Shown here: in pieces, positions 1-9,133 of the stretch | How positions within the stretch are numbered: position 1 is the first letter of the stretch | How the letters are laid out: each line of letters opens with the position of its first letter | Origin: Smithella sp. SCADC | GTDB lineage: Bacteria; Desulfobacterota; Syntrophia; Syntrophales; Smithellaceae | Reading direction: 5' to 3' | DNA length: 41,878 nt | Assembly (NCBI GenBank): GCA_000747625.2 | Contig: JQDQ01000226.1 | Location: forward strand, 1 to 41,878 | Notes under the pieces: generated by a model | What the model saw: the letters and a program-made list of their open reading frames with translations, nothing else | Databases searched by the model: none | What the model was told of the DNA's origin: nothing | Position numbers and translations under genes: made by a program

Positions 1-100
1 TTTTGACGAGTCCATCAATTTTTTACCTGAGTGAAAATTTCTGATAATTTTTTCTGGATTTCCGCCTTCGCGAGAATGGCACCATTATACCAGCCAGTTC
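1..100. repeat. degenerate dispersed repeat copy (possible)
   Basis: Read on the minus strand, this edge contains CATTCTCGCGAAGGCGGAAA followed by TCCAG. It closely resembles the widespread palindromic repeat of the form CATTCCCGCGAAGGCGGGAATCC that is scattered between genes in many Deltaproteobacteria. The GCG/CGC inner palindrome is kept but the outer arms have mismatches, so this looks like an aged copy. No ORF is visible in the 127 bases downstream of the FAD-protein gene. The assignment rests on memory of the repeat family; a genome-wide count of the core would settle it. Confidence 0.35.
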
Positions 101-127
101 CTTTCGATAACCTAGAATTCAATGTTC

Positions 128-1450
128 TCAGCGAATTATACCTTTCGCGGCGATAATGCCGGATATGGCCGCGCCTAAAATGCCACGACTCTTGCCGGTA
201 CCGTCACCGGCAACAAATACACCTTTAATGTTCGTTTCAAGATAACGGTCAGTCGGGAAATGTGTGTCGAAAAACTTTATCTCCGGCGCGTACATCAATG
301 TTGACGGATGAAGAATTCCCGGAATTATCTTATCCAGTGATTTGAGCGATTCCCATAAATTATCCATGATACGCGCAGGCATGGCCAATGTAATGTCACC
401 AGGAGTTGCGTTGCAGGTTGCCTTGCAGGCCTCAAAATGGCGAATTGTGCTGTTGAACGTTGCCACCGAACTTCTTCTCCCCTCCCGGAAATCACCTACC
501 CGTTGGACAAGAGGTTTCCCACCACCCAGCAGAAAGAATTGTCTGGCAATTCTCTGCCCGAATTCTGTTGTATCGGAATAAGGTTTGGTCAAAGCAACTG
601 TGTTGAGTAACGCAAAATTCGTGTTCTTGGTCTTTTTACCGAAAAGGGCATCGCCATTAATCAATTTGAATTCGCCGTAATTTTCTATACGCACCCTTCC
701 GCCGGGATTGGTGCAGAATGTTCTGACTCTATCACTGTGGCGCCCTGTTTTAAAAATAAATTTGGGATCATAAACAATATCGGTAATAAAGTTGTAAAAT
801 ATTCTGTTAAGTTCCAGACGAATTCCCACATCAATCGGACCATAATTATTGTTGATGTTCATTTTCCTCGCAAGATCGCGAAACCAGTATGCACCGCCGC
901 GTCCCGGAGCGACAAGAATTATTCTCGCATGGTAGTGTATTTTTTTCTTATCGCAGCGACAGTCAATTCGGAATTTATTGTTATCTGGTTTTTCAATGGT
1001 CACGGCTTCCGTGTTCAGCAGTAAATCGGTTTTTTTTAGATAGCCGCGCAAATAATCTACCAAAGCCTTGCCGTTATCGCTACCCCAGTGCCACTGCTCA
1101 GGCGCAATGAATTGCGCGCCATGCTCTGCCGCCATATCGGCAATCGTCTGAATATTTTTGGTATTTTCAATGAAGGTTACCTGACGGCAGTGCGGAAATC
1201 CGATAAATATTTTTTTGATTTCCTGCATTATTTTTTCCGTTATTTCGCGGTCAATTTGCAGTTCATTAATATCCAGACCGATGCGATAATCAAAATTCAG
1301 TTTACCGTCATTGAGTAATCCACCGGCGGGATACGAATTACGATCAATAATGGCAATTTTATCCATTCCCAGTTTTTCCAACCATATCGCTGCGAAAATT
1401 CCTGCCGGACCGGAACCGATAATCAGAACGTTGTAGTTTTTTTGTGCCAT
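128..1450 (-). CDS. FAD-dependent dehydrogenase, COG2509 type
   Basis: The 440-residue protein opens with a Rossmann dinucleotide-binding motif (GSGPAG, residues ~12-17) followed by an acidic strand end. It ends with the second FAD-contact motif, GVFVAGDGTG. This layout is that of the 'uncharacterised FAD-dependent dehydrogenase' family (COG2509), a two-dinucleotide-fold flavoprotein without membrane segments or Fe-S cysteine motifs. The substrate is unknown. The ATG start follows AGGTAG at normal spacing. The gene is codirectional with radC, 52 bases away, but shares no obvious function with it. The family call is firm; the biochemical role is not known. Confidence 0.75.
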   Translation of the reverse strand: MAQKNYNVLIIGSGPAGIFAAIWLEKLGMDKIAIIDRNSYPAGGLLNDGKLNFDYRIGLDINELQIDREITEKIMQEIKKIFIGFPHCRQVTFIENTKNIQTIADMAAEHGAQFIAPEQWHWGSDNGKALVDYLRGYLKKTDLLLNTEAVTIEKPDNNKFRIDCRCDKKKIHYHARIILVAPGRGGAYWFRDLARKMNINNNYGPIDVGIRLELNRIFYNFITDIVYDPKFIFKTGRHSDRVRTFCTNPGGRVRIENYGEFKLINGDALFGKKTKNTNFALLNTVALTKPYSDTTEFGQRIARQFFLLGGGKPLVQRVGDFREGRRSSVATFNSTIRHFEACKATCNATPGDITLAMPARIMDNLWESLKSLDKIIPGILHPSTLMYAPEIKFFDTHFPTDRYLETNIKGVFVAGDGTGKSRGILGAAISGIIAAKGIIR

Positions 1451-1502
1451 CTTTTGCTACCTATAACTGGATTCATATTTAACGGGATAAATACCGCTTC
1501 TG

Positions 1503-2207
1503 TTACCGTCCGGTTAATCCCTCTTCTGCGAAACTAAAAAATGTATTATCGCCAATAATGATATGATCCAGAACTTTAATGTCCATGAGTTTTCCAGCGG
1601 CTATTAATTCCTGTGTGAACTTTTTATCTTCCGGGCTGGGCGCAATATTGGCGCTGGGGTGATTATGGACGCAGATAATTGCCGCAGCAAATTTTTGTAA
1701 AGCCGCGTGAATGATTTCCCGTACAATGGGCATTGCATGATTAACCGTACCAACTGCAGTATCGCTAATTTCGATGATTCGATTGTTGTTATTGAGATAG
1801 AAAACTTTAAATAATTCTGTTTTGAGGTCACGCATTTGCGGCATGATTATGTCAACAATATCCCGAGCGGACGAAATCTTTTGTTTGGAACCGTTGACTT
1901 CGACTTCACGAAAGCGCCTGCCGATTTCCAGTGCGGCCTGGATTTGCGCGATTTTGGCGGGACCGAGACCTTTGAATTCTTTCCACTGACGCATATCGGT
2001 ATGGCTCATGTTGCGAAAGGTGCCGAATTTGTCAATAATCCGTCGTGCCAGATCAATGGCACTTTCACCCTTTATTCCCGTTCGCAAAAGAATTGCCAGC
2101 AGCTCGGAGTTGCTCAATATTCCCGCGCCTTTTTTTAGTAATTTTTCCCTCGGCCGGTCATCCTGCGGCCATGAGTTGATGCCGGTTTTTTTGTTTGGCT
2201 CGGACAT
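1503..2207 (-). CDS. radC: RadC family JAB/MPN-domain protein
   Basis: The 234-residue protein has an N-terminal helix-hairpin-helix-like region (residues ~10-95, including FKGLGPAKIAQIQAALEIGRR). A C-terminal JAB/MPN metalloprotease-like domain carries the JAMM signature HNHPS with its downstream Asp (PSPED). The usual Gly after HNHPS is Ala here, while both metal-binding His and the Asp remain. RadC was historically linked to DNA repair, but its biochemical activity is unsettled. Length and domain order are typical of the family. The ATG start has AGG eight bases upstream. Confidence 0.9.
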   Translation of the reverse strand: MSEPNKKTGINSWPQDDRPREKLLKKGAGILSNSELLAILLRTGIKGESAIDLARRIIDKFGTFRNMSHTDMRQWKEFKGLGPAKIAQIQAALEIGRRFREVEVNGSKQKISSARDIVDIIMPQMRDLKTELFKVFYLNNNNRIIEISDTAVGTVNHAMPIVREIIHAALQKFAAAIICVHNHPSANIAPSPEDKKFTQELIAAGKLMDIKVLDHIIIGDNTFFSFAEEGLTGR

Positions 2208-2245
2208 ATTTTAAACCTGATAAAGTTAGGAAGCGTTTTAGCCGA

Positions 2246-2356
2246 TTATTCAGATATCACTTTAATATCCCTGATTTTAAATCCCACGGCGTTTTGCGCG
2301 TGGGATAATTTGACCATTACGTTCAGCGCAATCTGTTTCCGAAGCATGGATCTCAT
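2246..2356 (-). CDS. possible small ORF upstream of radC
   Basis: A 36-codon ORF absent from the track reads MRSMLRKQIALN at its start and ends KVISE. AGAGAG lies seven bases before the ATG. Its composition (basic, amphipathic, no stop for 36 codons) is protein-like, but it matches no family I recognise. It could be a small protein, the tail of a decayed gene or chance. The imperfect hairpin ATCCCACG...CGTGGGAT lies inside it, which argues for an RNA or regulatory role instead. Confidence 0.25.
   Translation of the reverse strand: MRSMLRKQIALNVMVKLSHAQNAVGFKIRDIKVISE
2309..2334. other. imperfect hairpin in the radC / sensor-kinase divergent region
   Basis: The arms ATCCCACG and CGTGGGAT enclose GGCGTTTTGCG-like sequence, in which two further C-G pairs can form around a one-base bulge. 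The total is about ten pairs with a small T-rich loop. No clear T tract follows on either strand. It lies between the divergent radC and sensor-kinase genes and inside a possible 36-codon ORF. A terminator or operator role is equally possible. Confidence 0.35.
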
Positions 2357-2508
2357 TATATTTCTCTCTGGCAGAAGCATCTTCAATATGTGGTGAATAT
2401 ACAAAGTAAAAAAATATTAATCAAGGTATATAATTCACCGGATTGGGGACTTGCTTTTTTATCTTAATCTTGCTATCAAAATTCAGCTATAAAAATCGGG
2501 CAGCAATT

Positions 2509-3735
2509 ATGAATAATTATTTACTCATCTTCATTTTAGGTCTGGCAATAATAGCAACTATCAGTCTTGTGTACTCGATATGGCACGGCCGCAAGGATGA
2601 GCAAAAAATGATCAGCATTATCCATGGCTCTCCTATTCCCACTTTTGTTTTATCCAGGGATCATAAAATAATCTACTGGAACAGAGCTCTACAGGCGCTA
2701 AGCAATATCAAACCCAGTGATGTTCTCGGCACAGATCGACAATGGAAAGCTTTTTACAAAGATAAACGGCCCTGTCTTGCTGATCTGATTTTGGATGGAG
2801 AAATAGATCAAAATGCTAAATTATACTCTGGAAAAGTAACCAAATCAAAACTACTGGAAGATGCCTATGAAGTATCGCAATTTTTCCCCGATATGGGTGA
2901 AAAAGGGAAATGGTTTCGAATCACTGCGGCAGGACTGAAAGATTCCAACAATAATTTATTCGGCGCCATGGAAACGCTGGAAGATATTACCGAACAAAAA
3001 GCGGCACAGGATGAACTTTTGCAAAGAACCAAATTGGAGTCACTGGGAACATTCGCCGGCGGCGTAGCGAAAGATTTTGACAGCCTTCTCTCCGCAATTT
3101 TGCGTAATGTTTTTCTGGCCAAAATATCCGCTACTGATGAAGATAAAATCATAGAAGACGGGCTGGCGGTGGCGGAACGGGCTGGCCTGCAAGCTAAACA
3201 ACTGGCTCACCAGCTTAGCATGTTCGCTCAGGGCGGTTATCAGGTTCACAAAATGGAGCAGATGGAACCTCTTTTGAAAGAAGCCGCTCAAAATATTTTT
3301 AAAGATCCCGGTATCAAATGCAACATCTATATACCCGAAGAACTGTGGCAATGTGAAATCGATGCGAAACAGATCAGGCAGGTGTTCGAAAATGTTTTAA
3401 TCAATGCGAAGGAGGCCATGCCCAACGGCGGTGCTGTGGATCTTATCGCAGAAAACACAACAATCGGAACGAACATAAAGTCTTTGAAAAAAGGAAGTTA
3501 TGTCAGAATTACAATTAAAGATTACGGAGAGGGAATTCCACCGGAACATCTTTCCAGGATATTTGATCCTTATTTTACGACAAAAAAGAAGGGCCGGGGT
3601 GGCCTGGGCCTGGGACTGGCTATCAGCGATTCCATAATTAAATACCATAGTGGATTGATTTCAGTAGAATCCTCTGTTGGCTTAGGAACAACATTTTCAA
3701 TTTATCTGCCTGCAACACCGAAAAACGAATCATAA
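2509..3735 (+). CDS. membrane-anchored PAS histidine-kinase-like protein lacking the phospho-His
   Basis: From ATG 2509 the protein has 408 residues. It has one N-terminal transmembrane helix (~3-24), a PAS domain (~35-160), an HK4-type dimerisation helix, and a complete ATPase domain: N box FENVLINAKEAMPNGG, G1 DYGEGIP, then FDPYFTTKKKGRGGLGLGLA. The H box, normally AGGIAHDFNNLL, reads AGGVAKDFDSLL, so Lys (codon 3070-3072) replaces the phospho-accepting His. Canonical autophosphorylation should therefore be impossible. It could be a pseudokinase or act only as a heterodimer. The track start at TTG 2443 would add 22 residues without a good ribosome site. No response regulator is adjacent. 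Confidence 0.8.
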   Translation: MNNYLLIFILGLAIIATISLVYSIWHGRKDEQKMISIIHGSPIPTFVLSRDHKIIYWNRALQALSNIKPSDVLGTDRQWKAFYKDKRPCLADLILDGEIDQNAKLYSGKVTKSKLLEDAYEVSQFFPDMGEKGKWFRITAAGLKDSNNNLFGAMETLEDITEQKAAQDELLQRTKLESLGTFAGGVAKDFDSLLSAILRNVFLAKISATDEDKIIEDGLAVAERAGLQAKQLAHQLSMFAQGGYQVHKMEQMEPLLKEAAQNIFKDPGIKCNIYIPEELWQCEIDAKQIRQVFENVLINAKEAMPNGGAVDLIAENTTIGTNIKSLKKGSYVRITIKDYGEGIPPEHLSRIFDPYFTTKKKGRGGLGLGLAISDSIIKYHSGLISVESSVGLGTTFSIYLPATPKNES

Positions 3736-3797
3736 GCAAATAGTCACAACCATATTTTTACGCCTTCTCATTTTTTCTATTGACATATTTTTTTAGC

Positions 3798-3826
3798 TAG
3801 ACATGAACTTGATTTAAATTTATACT
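3798..3826 (+). promoter_or_regulatory. sigma70-type promoter of the DsbC-like gene
   Basis: TAGACA (3798-3803) and TATACT (3821-3826) are separated by exactly 17 bases, a close match to the sigma70 consensus. The start codon lies 30 bases past the -10 box with a strong GGAGG ribosome site between, giving a normal short 5' leader. Confidence 0.55.
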
Positions 3827-3855
3827 GCGACACATTTTTTTGAAGGAGGCAAACG

Positions 3856-4554
3856 GTGAAAAAACTAACGGCAACGCTTTTGTGTGTTCTATTCCTGTTT
3901 CCACTTTGTGTGTTTGCGGCAGACACACCTGTAGCAGATAAATTTAAGAAAAGTTTCCCCAAAAATAATTTTGAAAGCATAACACCCACAATTATTAAAG
4001 GATTGTATGAAGTCTATAACGGCAGCCAGATATACTACTATATGCCGAAAGACGATTTAATTTTTTATGGCAATTTGATTACAAAAGACGGGAAAAATCT
4101 GACCAGGGAAAGTAATGCAAAAAAAATGGCGCAAAAAATGGCTAAAATGCCTTTGGACAGCGCTCTGAAAATTGGCAAGGGGAAAACGGCTGTTGTGGAA
4201 TTTATGGATCCCAACTGCCACCACTGCCGCCTGGCTTACAAATTCTTTTCTCAACGACAGGACGTTACTCTGTATGTTTTCTTTTTCCCGCTGTCTAAGG
4301 AATCGGCAGACAAAATTAAACACATTCTATGTTCAAAGGATGTATTAAAGACTTACGACGATGTCATGAACGGTAAGTATGACAACAATGCCCAACTTAC
4401 TTTATGTACAGATAAAAAAGTTGATGAAACCGTTAAAACTCACATGCGGCTTGTTTCGCAAATGGGACTCAGAGGAACACCTTTGTTTTATATCAAAGGC
4501 CAGGTAGTTGATGGATTTGAACTTCCCGCGATTGAAAAACTCCTGAAAGAATAA
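3856..4554 (+). CDS. exported DsbC-like thiol:disulfide interchange protein
   Basis: The 232-residue protein begins with a classic Sec signal peptide (MKKLTATLLCVLFLFPLCVFA, cleavage near residue 22). Residues ~25-95 resemble the DsbC/DsbG N-terminal dimerisation domain. A thioredoxin fold follows, with active site CHHC preceded by VVEFMDPN, and a cis-Pro loop GTPLF. It should act in the periplasm as a disulfide isomerase or reductase. The GTG start lies six bases after GGAGG. It is monocistronic between the sensor kinase and the convergent metG. DsbC versus DsbG cannot be decided from sequence alone. Confidence 0.8.
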   Translation: MKKLTATLLCVLFLFPLCVFAADTPVADKFKKSFPKNNFESITPTIIKGLYEVYNGSQIYYYMPKDDLIFYGNLITKDGKNLTRESNAKKMAQKMAKMPLDSALKIGKGKTAVVEFMDPNCHHCRLAYKFFSQRQDVTLYVFFFPLSKESADKIKHILCSKDVLKTYDDVMNGKYDNNAQLTLCTDKKVDETVKTHMRLVSQMGLRGTPLFYIKGQVVDGFELPAIEKLLKE

Positions 4555-4580
4555 GCGTGACATAATAAAAATATTGGCAG

Positions 4581-4605
4581 CCGTTCTTCTTTAAAGGAAG
4601 AGCGG
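4581..4605. terminator. hairpin between convergent DsbC-like gene and metG
   Basis: CCGTTCTTC (4581-4589) pairs with GAAGAGCGG (4597-4605) through nine positions including one G-U, with a seven-base loop TTTAAAG. It abuts the metG stop codon. On the minus strand an ATATTTTTATT stretch follows about ten bases on, so it probably terminates metG and may also stop transcription from the opposite side. Confidence 0.5.
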
Positions 4606-6504
4606 TTACCGTATTTTCCCACCGGTTTTTGGTTCGCGGTCGAACGTCAGAATAGTCAGACCGTTATCCGTATCGGTAGCCAAAAGCATACCGTAAGATT
4701 CTACTCCCATTAATTTCGCCGGTTTTAAATTGGCAACAATTACTACTTTCTTGCCGATTAAATCCGCCGGAGTGTAATCCTTGGCGATGCCGGCAACAAT
4801 TGTCCGCTCTTCACCGATATCGACTTTAAGTTTGATAAGTTTATTGGACTTGGGAACAGCCTCCGCTGCCAGTATTTTACCCACGCGCAAATCAACTTTG
4901 GCGAATTCCTCGTAGTCAATTTCCGGTTTCAAATTAATAACGGCTGTTTTTTTCTCCGGAGTTTTGTTTTCCTTTTCCTGCACAATGCGAGGGAAAAGCG
5001 ATTCGCCCCGGATTAATGGACTCCCCGCCTTTAACGTATCGTCTTTCTTTATGTCGGCCAGATTCATATTTTTAGCGTTATCAGCTCCAATCTGCTGCAA
5101 AATTTTCTCCGCGGTTTGCGGCATAAAAGGCGTGAGCAAAATAGCTATTGCCCGCAAGGCCTCAAGTAAATTATAAATAATCGCCTTTAATTTTTCCTTG
5201 TTCGCAGGGTCTTTTCCCAAAGTCCACGGCTCATTTTCGACAATGTATTTGTTAGTAACATTGATAAATTCCCAGATAGCAATCAAGGCTTTATGCAGAG
5301 ACATGTCTTTAAAACTGGATTCGACTTCAGTAACCGCTTTCAGGGCAGCTTCGTGCAGCGCTAAATCTTTCTTTTGGGGATTGATTTCCGGCACCTTGCC
5401 ATCACAATACTTGACGGCCATGGTAATGGTGCGGCTGACCAGATTGCCCAGATCATTGGCCAAATCGGAATTTAACCGCTGGACAAAAGCTTCTTCAGAG
5501 AAATTGGAATCCAGCCCGAAAACCATATCCCTCAAAAGAAAATAACGGAAAGCATCCAAACCGTATTTATCTTTCAAATCAAGCGGTCGGACAATATTGC
5601 CCAGACTTTTTGACATTTTGCTTTGATCTAAATTCCAATAACCATGCACATTCAGGTGTTGAAAAGGTTCAATGCCGGCCGCCTTGAGCATTGTCGGCCA
5701 GTAAATGCCGTGCGGCTTTAAAATATCTTTCGCAATAAGATGCTCGGCCGCAGGCCAGAATGTTTTAAATTTTTCTCCATCAGGATAATCCAGAGCGGTA
5801 ACGTAATTAATTAACGCGTCAAACCAGACATAAGTTACATAGTTTTCATCAAACGGCAGAGTGATGCCCCATTCCAACCGGGATTTGGGACGTGATATGC
5901 AAAGGTCTTCCAGAGGATCGCGCAAAAAAGCCAGCGCTTCATTTTTGTATCTTTCCGGCCTTATAAAATCAGGATTCTTCTTAATATGATCAATGAGCCA
6001 ATCCTGATATTTGCTCATACGGAAGAAGTAATTGCTTTCTTTGCGGTACTCCGGCTTCGTTTGATGATCGGGACATTTCCCATCTACCAACTCTTTTTCC
6101 ATATAAAATCGCTCGCAGCCCACGCAATAATGTCCTTCGTAACTGCCGAAATAAATATCACCGGAATCGTAAACTTTCTGCAAAATGTAACGCACTGTTT
6201 CTATATGGTTGGAATCGGTTGTCCTGATGAAATAATCATTGGTAATGGCAAGTTTCGGGCACAAATCGCGAAACTGCGCGCTGATTTTGTCCGCGTATTC
6301 TTGAGGAGTTACTCCGGCCCTCTGCGCTGCTTCAGCGATTTTATCACCGTGTTCATCAGTGCCGGTAACAAAAAAAGTATTCACGCCGGTCATGCGATGA
6401 TATCTGGCCAGGACATCGGCGACAATTGTCGTATAAGCATGCCCTATATGTGGCGAAGCGTTAACGTAATAAATCGGTGTTGTTATATAAAATGATTTTG
6501 ACAT
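4606..6504 (-). CDS. metG: methionyl-tRNA synthetase with C-terminal tRNA-binding domain
   Basis: The 632-residue class I synthetase charges tRNA-Met with methionine. The HIGH motif is PHIGH (residues 18-22) and the KMSKS loop is intact (QSKMSKSLGN, near residue 295). A zinc-knuckle region CVGCERFY...GKCPDH sits in the connective peptide. The last ~105 residues (from YEEFAKVDLRVGKIL) are a Trbp111/EMAP-type OB domain that dimerises and binds tRNA. A charged Lys/Glu-rich linker precedes it. The gene is last in the run tmk-holB-ricT-metG, an arrangement also common in Firmicutes and Deltaproteobacteria. Confidence 0.95.
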   Translation of the reverse strand: MSKSFYITTPIYYVNASPHIGHAYTTIVADVLARYHRMTGVNTFFVTGTDEHGDKIAEAAQRAGVTPQEYADKISAQFRDLCPKLAITNDYFIRTTDSNHIETVRYILQKVYDSGDIYFGSYEGHYCVGCERFYMEKELVDGKCPDHQTKPEYRKESNYFFRMSKYQDWLIDHIKKNPDFIRPERYKNEALAFLRDPLEDLCISRPKSRLEWGITLPFDENYVTYVWFDALINYVTALDYPDGEKFKTFWPAAEHLIAKDILKPHGIYWPTMLKAAGIEPFQHLNVHGYWNLDQSKMSKSLGNIVRPLDLKDKYGLDAFRYFLLRDMVFGLDSNFSEEAFVQRLNSDLANDLGNLVSRTITMAVKYCDGKVPEINPQKKDLALHEAALKAVTEVESSFKDMSLHKALIAIWEFINVTNKYIVENEPWTLGKDPANKEKLKAIIYNLLEALRAIAILLTPFMPQTAEKILQQIGADNAKNMNLADIKKDDTLKAGSPLIRGESLFPRIVQEKENKTPEKKTAVINLKPEIDYEEFAKVDLRVGKILAAEAVPKSNKLIKLKVDIGEERTIVAGIAKDYTPADLIGKKVVIVANLKPAKLMGVESYGMLLATDTDNGLTILTFDREPKTGGKIR

Positions 6505-6533
6505 ATTAAAAGCATCCCTATCTCTATTACTAA

Positions 6534-7283
6534 TTATTGAAAATTGTCGAACTCATCCATTTTTTCCAAATCCATTGTTTGCTTGTCTTCCGGCGCGTTA
6601 TTACAGTTAGCCTTAACAGCTTTAGGGCATTTTTTTTGCCCGGCGTATCCTTCATGTTCGAAAGCCAGACAGCACATCAAGCGGCCGCACAATCCGGAAA
6701 TCTTTTCCGGATTAAGCGACATGCTCTGTTCTTTAGCCATTTTTACGGTAACTCTCTCCAGATTCTGCAATATACCCGCACAACAAACCATCCGGCCGCA
6801 AATGGCAATACCTTTTGTAATGCGTGTTTCCTGGCGGGCGCCAATCTGCTTTAGCTCTATCCGTATCTTGAATCTTTGGACGAGGTCTTTGACCAAGTCA
6901 CGGAAATCAACTCTATTTCCCGAGGTAAAATAAAAAATGATTTTACTCTTTTCGAAAAGGCAATCCACATCAATCAATTTCATGGAAAGCCCTCTTTTTT
7001 GAATTTTTTCTAAACAAAACTTGCGGGCCTCTTCTTCCAGTTTATCGTTCTCTTCTTTACGCTGCAGGTCTTCCGCTGTCACTTTGCGGACTACTTTCTT
7101 AAGATTTACCGGAGCTTCCGACAACGGACATCTTTTTACATCAGCGGCTACTACTCCCAGCGCCAGACCATTATCAGTATTAACAATAACCTGATCTTTT
7201 TTATGAAGAATAAGATCGGCAGAGTTAAAATTATATATTCTGCCCTCTTCCTTAAATTTAACTCCGATAATATTTATAAGCAA
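6534..7283 (-). CDS. ricT: PSP1 domain protein (RicT/YaaT family)
   Basis: The 249-residue protein holds the PSP1 domain with its cysteine-rich signature (CGRMVCCAGIL, then SGLCGRLMCCLAFEH). These residues bind Fe-S clusters in the Bacillus RicAFT complex, which affects RNA processing. In Deltaproteobacteria the role is unknown; a stand-alone PSP1 protein beside holB and metG is usual. The start is TTG 7283 with AGGGTG just upstream; no better ATG precedes the conserved IIGVKF strand. It lies 21 bases after holB and 29 before metG, so it is probably cotranscribed. Confidence 0.8.
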   Translation of the reverse strand: MLINIIGVKFKEEGRIYNFNSADLILHKKDQVIVNTDNGLALGVVAADVKRCPLSEAPVNLKKVVRKVTAEDLQRKEENDKLEEEARKFCLEKIQKRGLSMKLIDVDCLFEKSKIIFYFTSGNRVDFRDLVKDLVQRFKIRIELKQIGARQETRITKGIAICGRMVCCAGILQNLERVTVKMAKEQSMSLNPEKISGLCGRLMCCLAFEHEGYAGQKKCPKAVKANCNNAPEDKQTMDLEKMDEFDNFQ

Positions 7284-7304
7284 TTTTCACCCTGCCTGTT
7301 ATTT

Positions 7305-8285
7305 TTAATAATTTAACTTAAATGCCATTGCTTCCAATGTCAATGATTTGTTGACGTTTAGCTCGATTGTCTGCCCTGCCTGCTCCACCAGAGCAATATT
7401 CTGAAGAATTTGCGCCCCGGATAAATGCTCGGCTTGACTGGAAATAAAAGAAGAATTGTCCCGGTTAATCAACATGTCGCTCTTTTGGGTTTCTTTATAA
7501 ATTAAAACATCCCTGAAAAACGTTTTAAGAATATTCAGCCCTTCTTTGATTTCCTTTTTCCCCTGCCCCAAAAAAGATGCGAAATTAATTAAGCTGAAAG
7601 GATCATCTTTACGTGTGGTGGAAAGCAATTCCAGGAGTTCTGTCCGATAGATAACTATATCATCTTTATTCAATTCTATCGCACGACCCAGCGAACCACC
7701 GGATAAAACAGCCAAAAGCAAAGCTTCTTGATTGTCCATGCCCATCCGGTCGACAAGAAATTTCGCCACTATATCAAAACGCAAAGGGTTAAAACGAACG
7801 TGCTGACAACGCGAAATGATCGTCGGTAACATTGAGTAAGGCCGGGATGTAACCAAAATCAATCTATTAGAGGGAGATGGTTCTTCCAGTATTTTTAAAA
7901 GTGCATTGGCTGCCTGATCGTTCATTTTATCGGCATCATCAACAATAAACACTCGCTGATTTGCTTCCAGCGGCTTACATTTCATCTGCTCCTGAATTTC
8001 GCGAATGGCATCAATGCGAATGAATTGACCATCGGCTTCGACGGAAAAGACATCGGGATGACTACGGCGCTGGATTTTTCTGCAGGAAGAACATTCGCCA
8101 CAGGAATCATGGAGAGTATTTTCTTTCTCGCAGTTGAGAGCTTTGGCAAATTCCAAAGCTAGAGTTTTCTTGCCCACTGCGGAAATACCGCTAAAAAGAT
8201 AAGCATGTCCTATTCGCTTTTGAGCTAAAGCTTTTCGGATAGTTTCTATTTTTTTTTCATGACCATATATATCGTGAAATGACAT
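7305..8285 (-). CDS. holB: DNA polymerase III delta' subunit
   Basis: The 326-residue AAA+ clamp-loader subunit opens with the family start FHDIYGHEKKIETIRKAL. It has a Walker-A-like loop (SAVGKKTLALEFAKALNC) and a four-cysteine zinc module (C..CGECSSC, residues ~50-65). A Walker-B-like stretch VFIVDDADKMN and sensor sequence ALLKILEEPS follow. It works with DnaX and HolA to load the beta clamp. It is flanked by tmk and ricT, a classical arrangement. ATG start; only 21 bases separate it from the tmk stop. Confidence 0.9.
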   Translation of the reverse strand: MSFHDIYGHEKKIETIRKALAQKRIGHAYLFSGISAVGKKTLALEFAKALNCEKENTLHDSCGECSSCRKIQRRSHPDVFSVEADGQFIRIDAIREIQEQMKCKPLEANQRVFIVDDADKMNDQAANALLKILEEPSPSNRLILVTSRPYSMLPTIISRCQHVRFNPLRFDIVAKFLVDRMGMDNQEALLLAVLSGGSLGRAIELNKDDIVIYRTELLELLSTTRKDDPFSLINFASFLGQGKKEIKEGLNILKTFFRDVLIYKETQKSDMLINRDNSSFISSQAEHLSGAQILQNIALVEQAGQTIELNVNKSLTLEAMAFKLNY

Positions 8286-8306
8286 AATTAAATGGTACTT
8301 TTAAAA

Positions 8307-8954
8307 TCAATCTTGCAGATTTATGAAATTATTAATATACGTGCGCACATCTTTTTGAATCGTTTCAACATCGCGGTTCGCATCAATCAAGCGAAATCGA
8401 TCCGGATCATTTTTCAAAATATTGAGATAACCTTCCCGAATCCTTCTATGAAAATCCATGTTTTCTTTTTCAAATCTATCGATGGAAGAAGATTCCTTGA
8501 GGTTATCATTGCGCTTATTTGCTCTTTGCAATCCAATTTCAACAGGCAAATCGAAGAGTAAGGTCAAATCCGGTTTTAAAAGCATCGACGAATAATCGTT
8601 GATTAACTTGATAAATTTGTTATCAAGGCCCCGGCCGGCACCCTGATAGGCATAAGTGGCATCGGAAAAACGGTCGCACAAAACCACTTTGTTTTGTTTT
8701 ATTGCGGGCATGATTATCTCCCGGACATGTTGGGATCGCGCCGCGCAAAACAAAAACATCTCCGTCTCCGCGCACATATTATTATGTTCCCTGTTAAAAA
8801 GGATACTCCCGATTTTCCGGCCGATGCCGGTCCCGGATGGTTCCGCAGTTACAATAAGACACACGTTCCTCCGGCTTAAATATTCGGCAACAAGCTTTAT
8901 TTGAGTTGACTTTCCCGAACCTTCAATGCCTTCAAACGTTATTAATTTTTTCAC
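8307..8954 (-). CDS. tmk: thymidylate kinase
   Basis: The 215-residue P-loop kinase converts dTMP to dTDP. The P loop is FEGIEGSGKSTQ (residues 7-18) and the substrate-binding DR(F/Y) motif is DRFSDATYAYQGAGRG. The LID region is short with Arg-rich sequence. Length is standard. The start is GTG 8954 preceded by AGAGG. It leads the minus-strand run tmk-holB-ricT-metG and is separated from the upstream ferredoxin by a 235-base interval containing a terminator-like hairpin. Confidence 0.93.
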   Translation of the reverse strand: MKKLITFEGIEGSGKSTQIKLVAEYLSRRNVCLIVTAEPSGTGIGRKIGSILFNREHNNMCAETEMFLFCAARSQHVREIIMPAIKQNKVVLCDRFSDATYAYQGAGRGLDNKFIKLINDYSSMLLKPDLTLLFDLPVEIGLQRANKRNDNLKESSSIDRFEKENMDFHRRIREGYLNILKNDPDRFRLIDANRDVETIQKDVRTYINNFINLQD

Positions 8955-9133
8955 TGGCTACCTCTCGCGCCTGATCTTGTAAAAATTACTACATATTGCC
9001 TGAAATGCACAACTCGAATTTTTGTTAAAATATTAAGACGTACTTAGCGGCAAGTAAAAGTGGTATGTAAATAAGGCCTCCCTGAAGCAGGAGCCGGGGA
9101 ATTCCCGAGTCGCGGGATTAAAAAGGAGAAACC

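Noticed and set aside
8292-8561. 89-aa plus-strand ORF
   Set aside because: Antisense shadow of tmk with no independent support.
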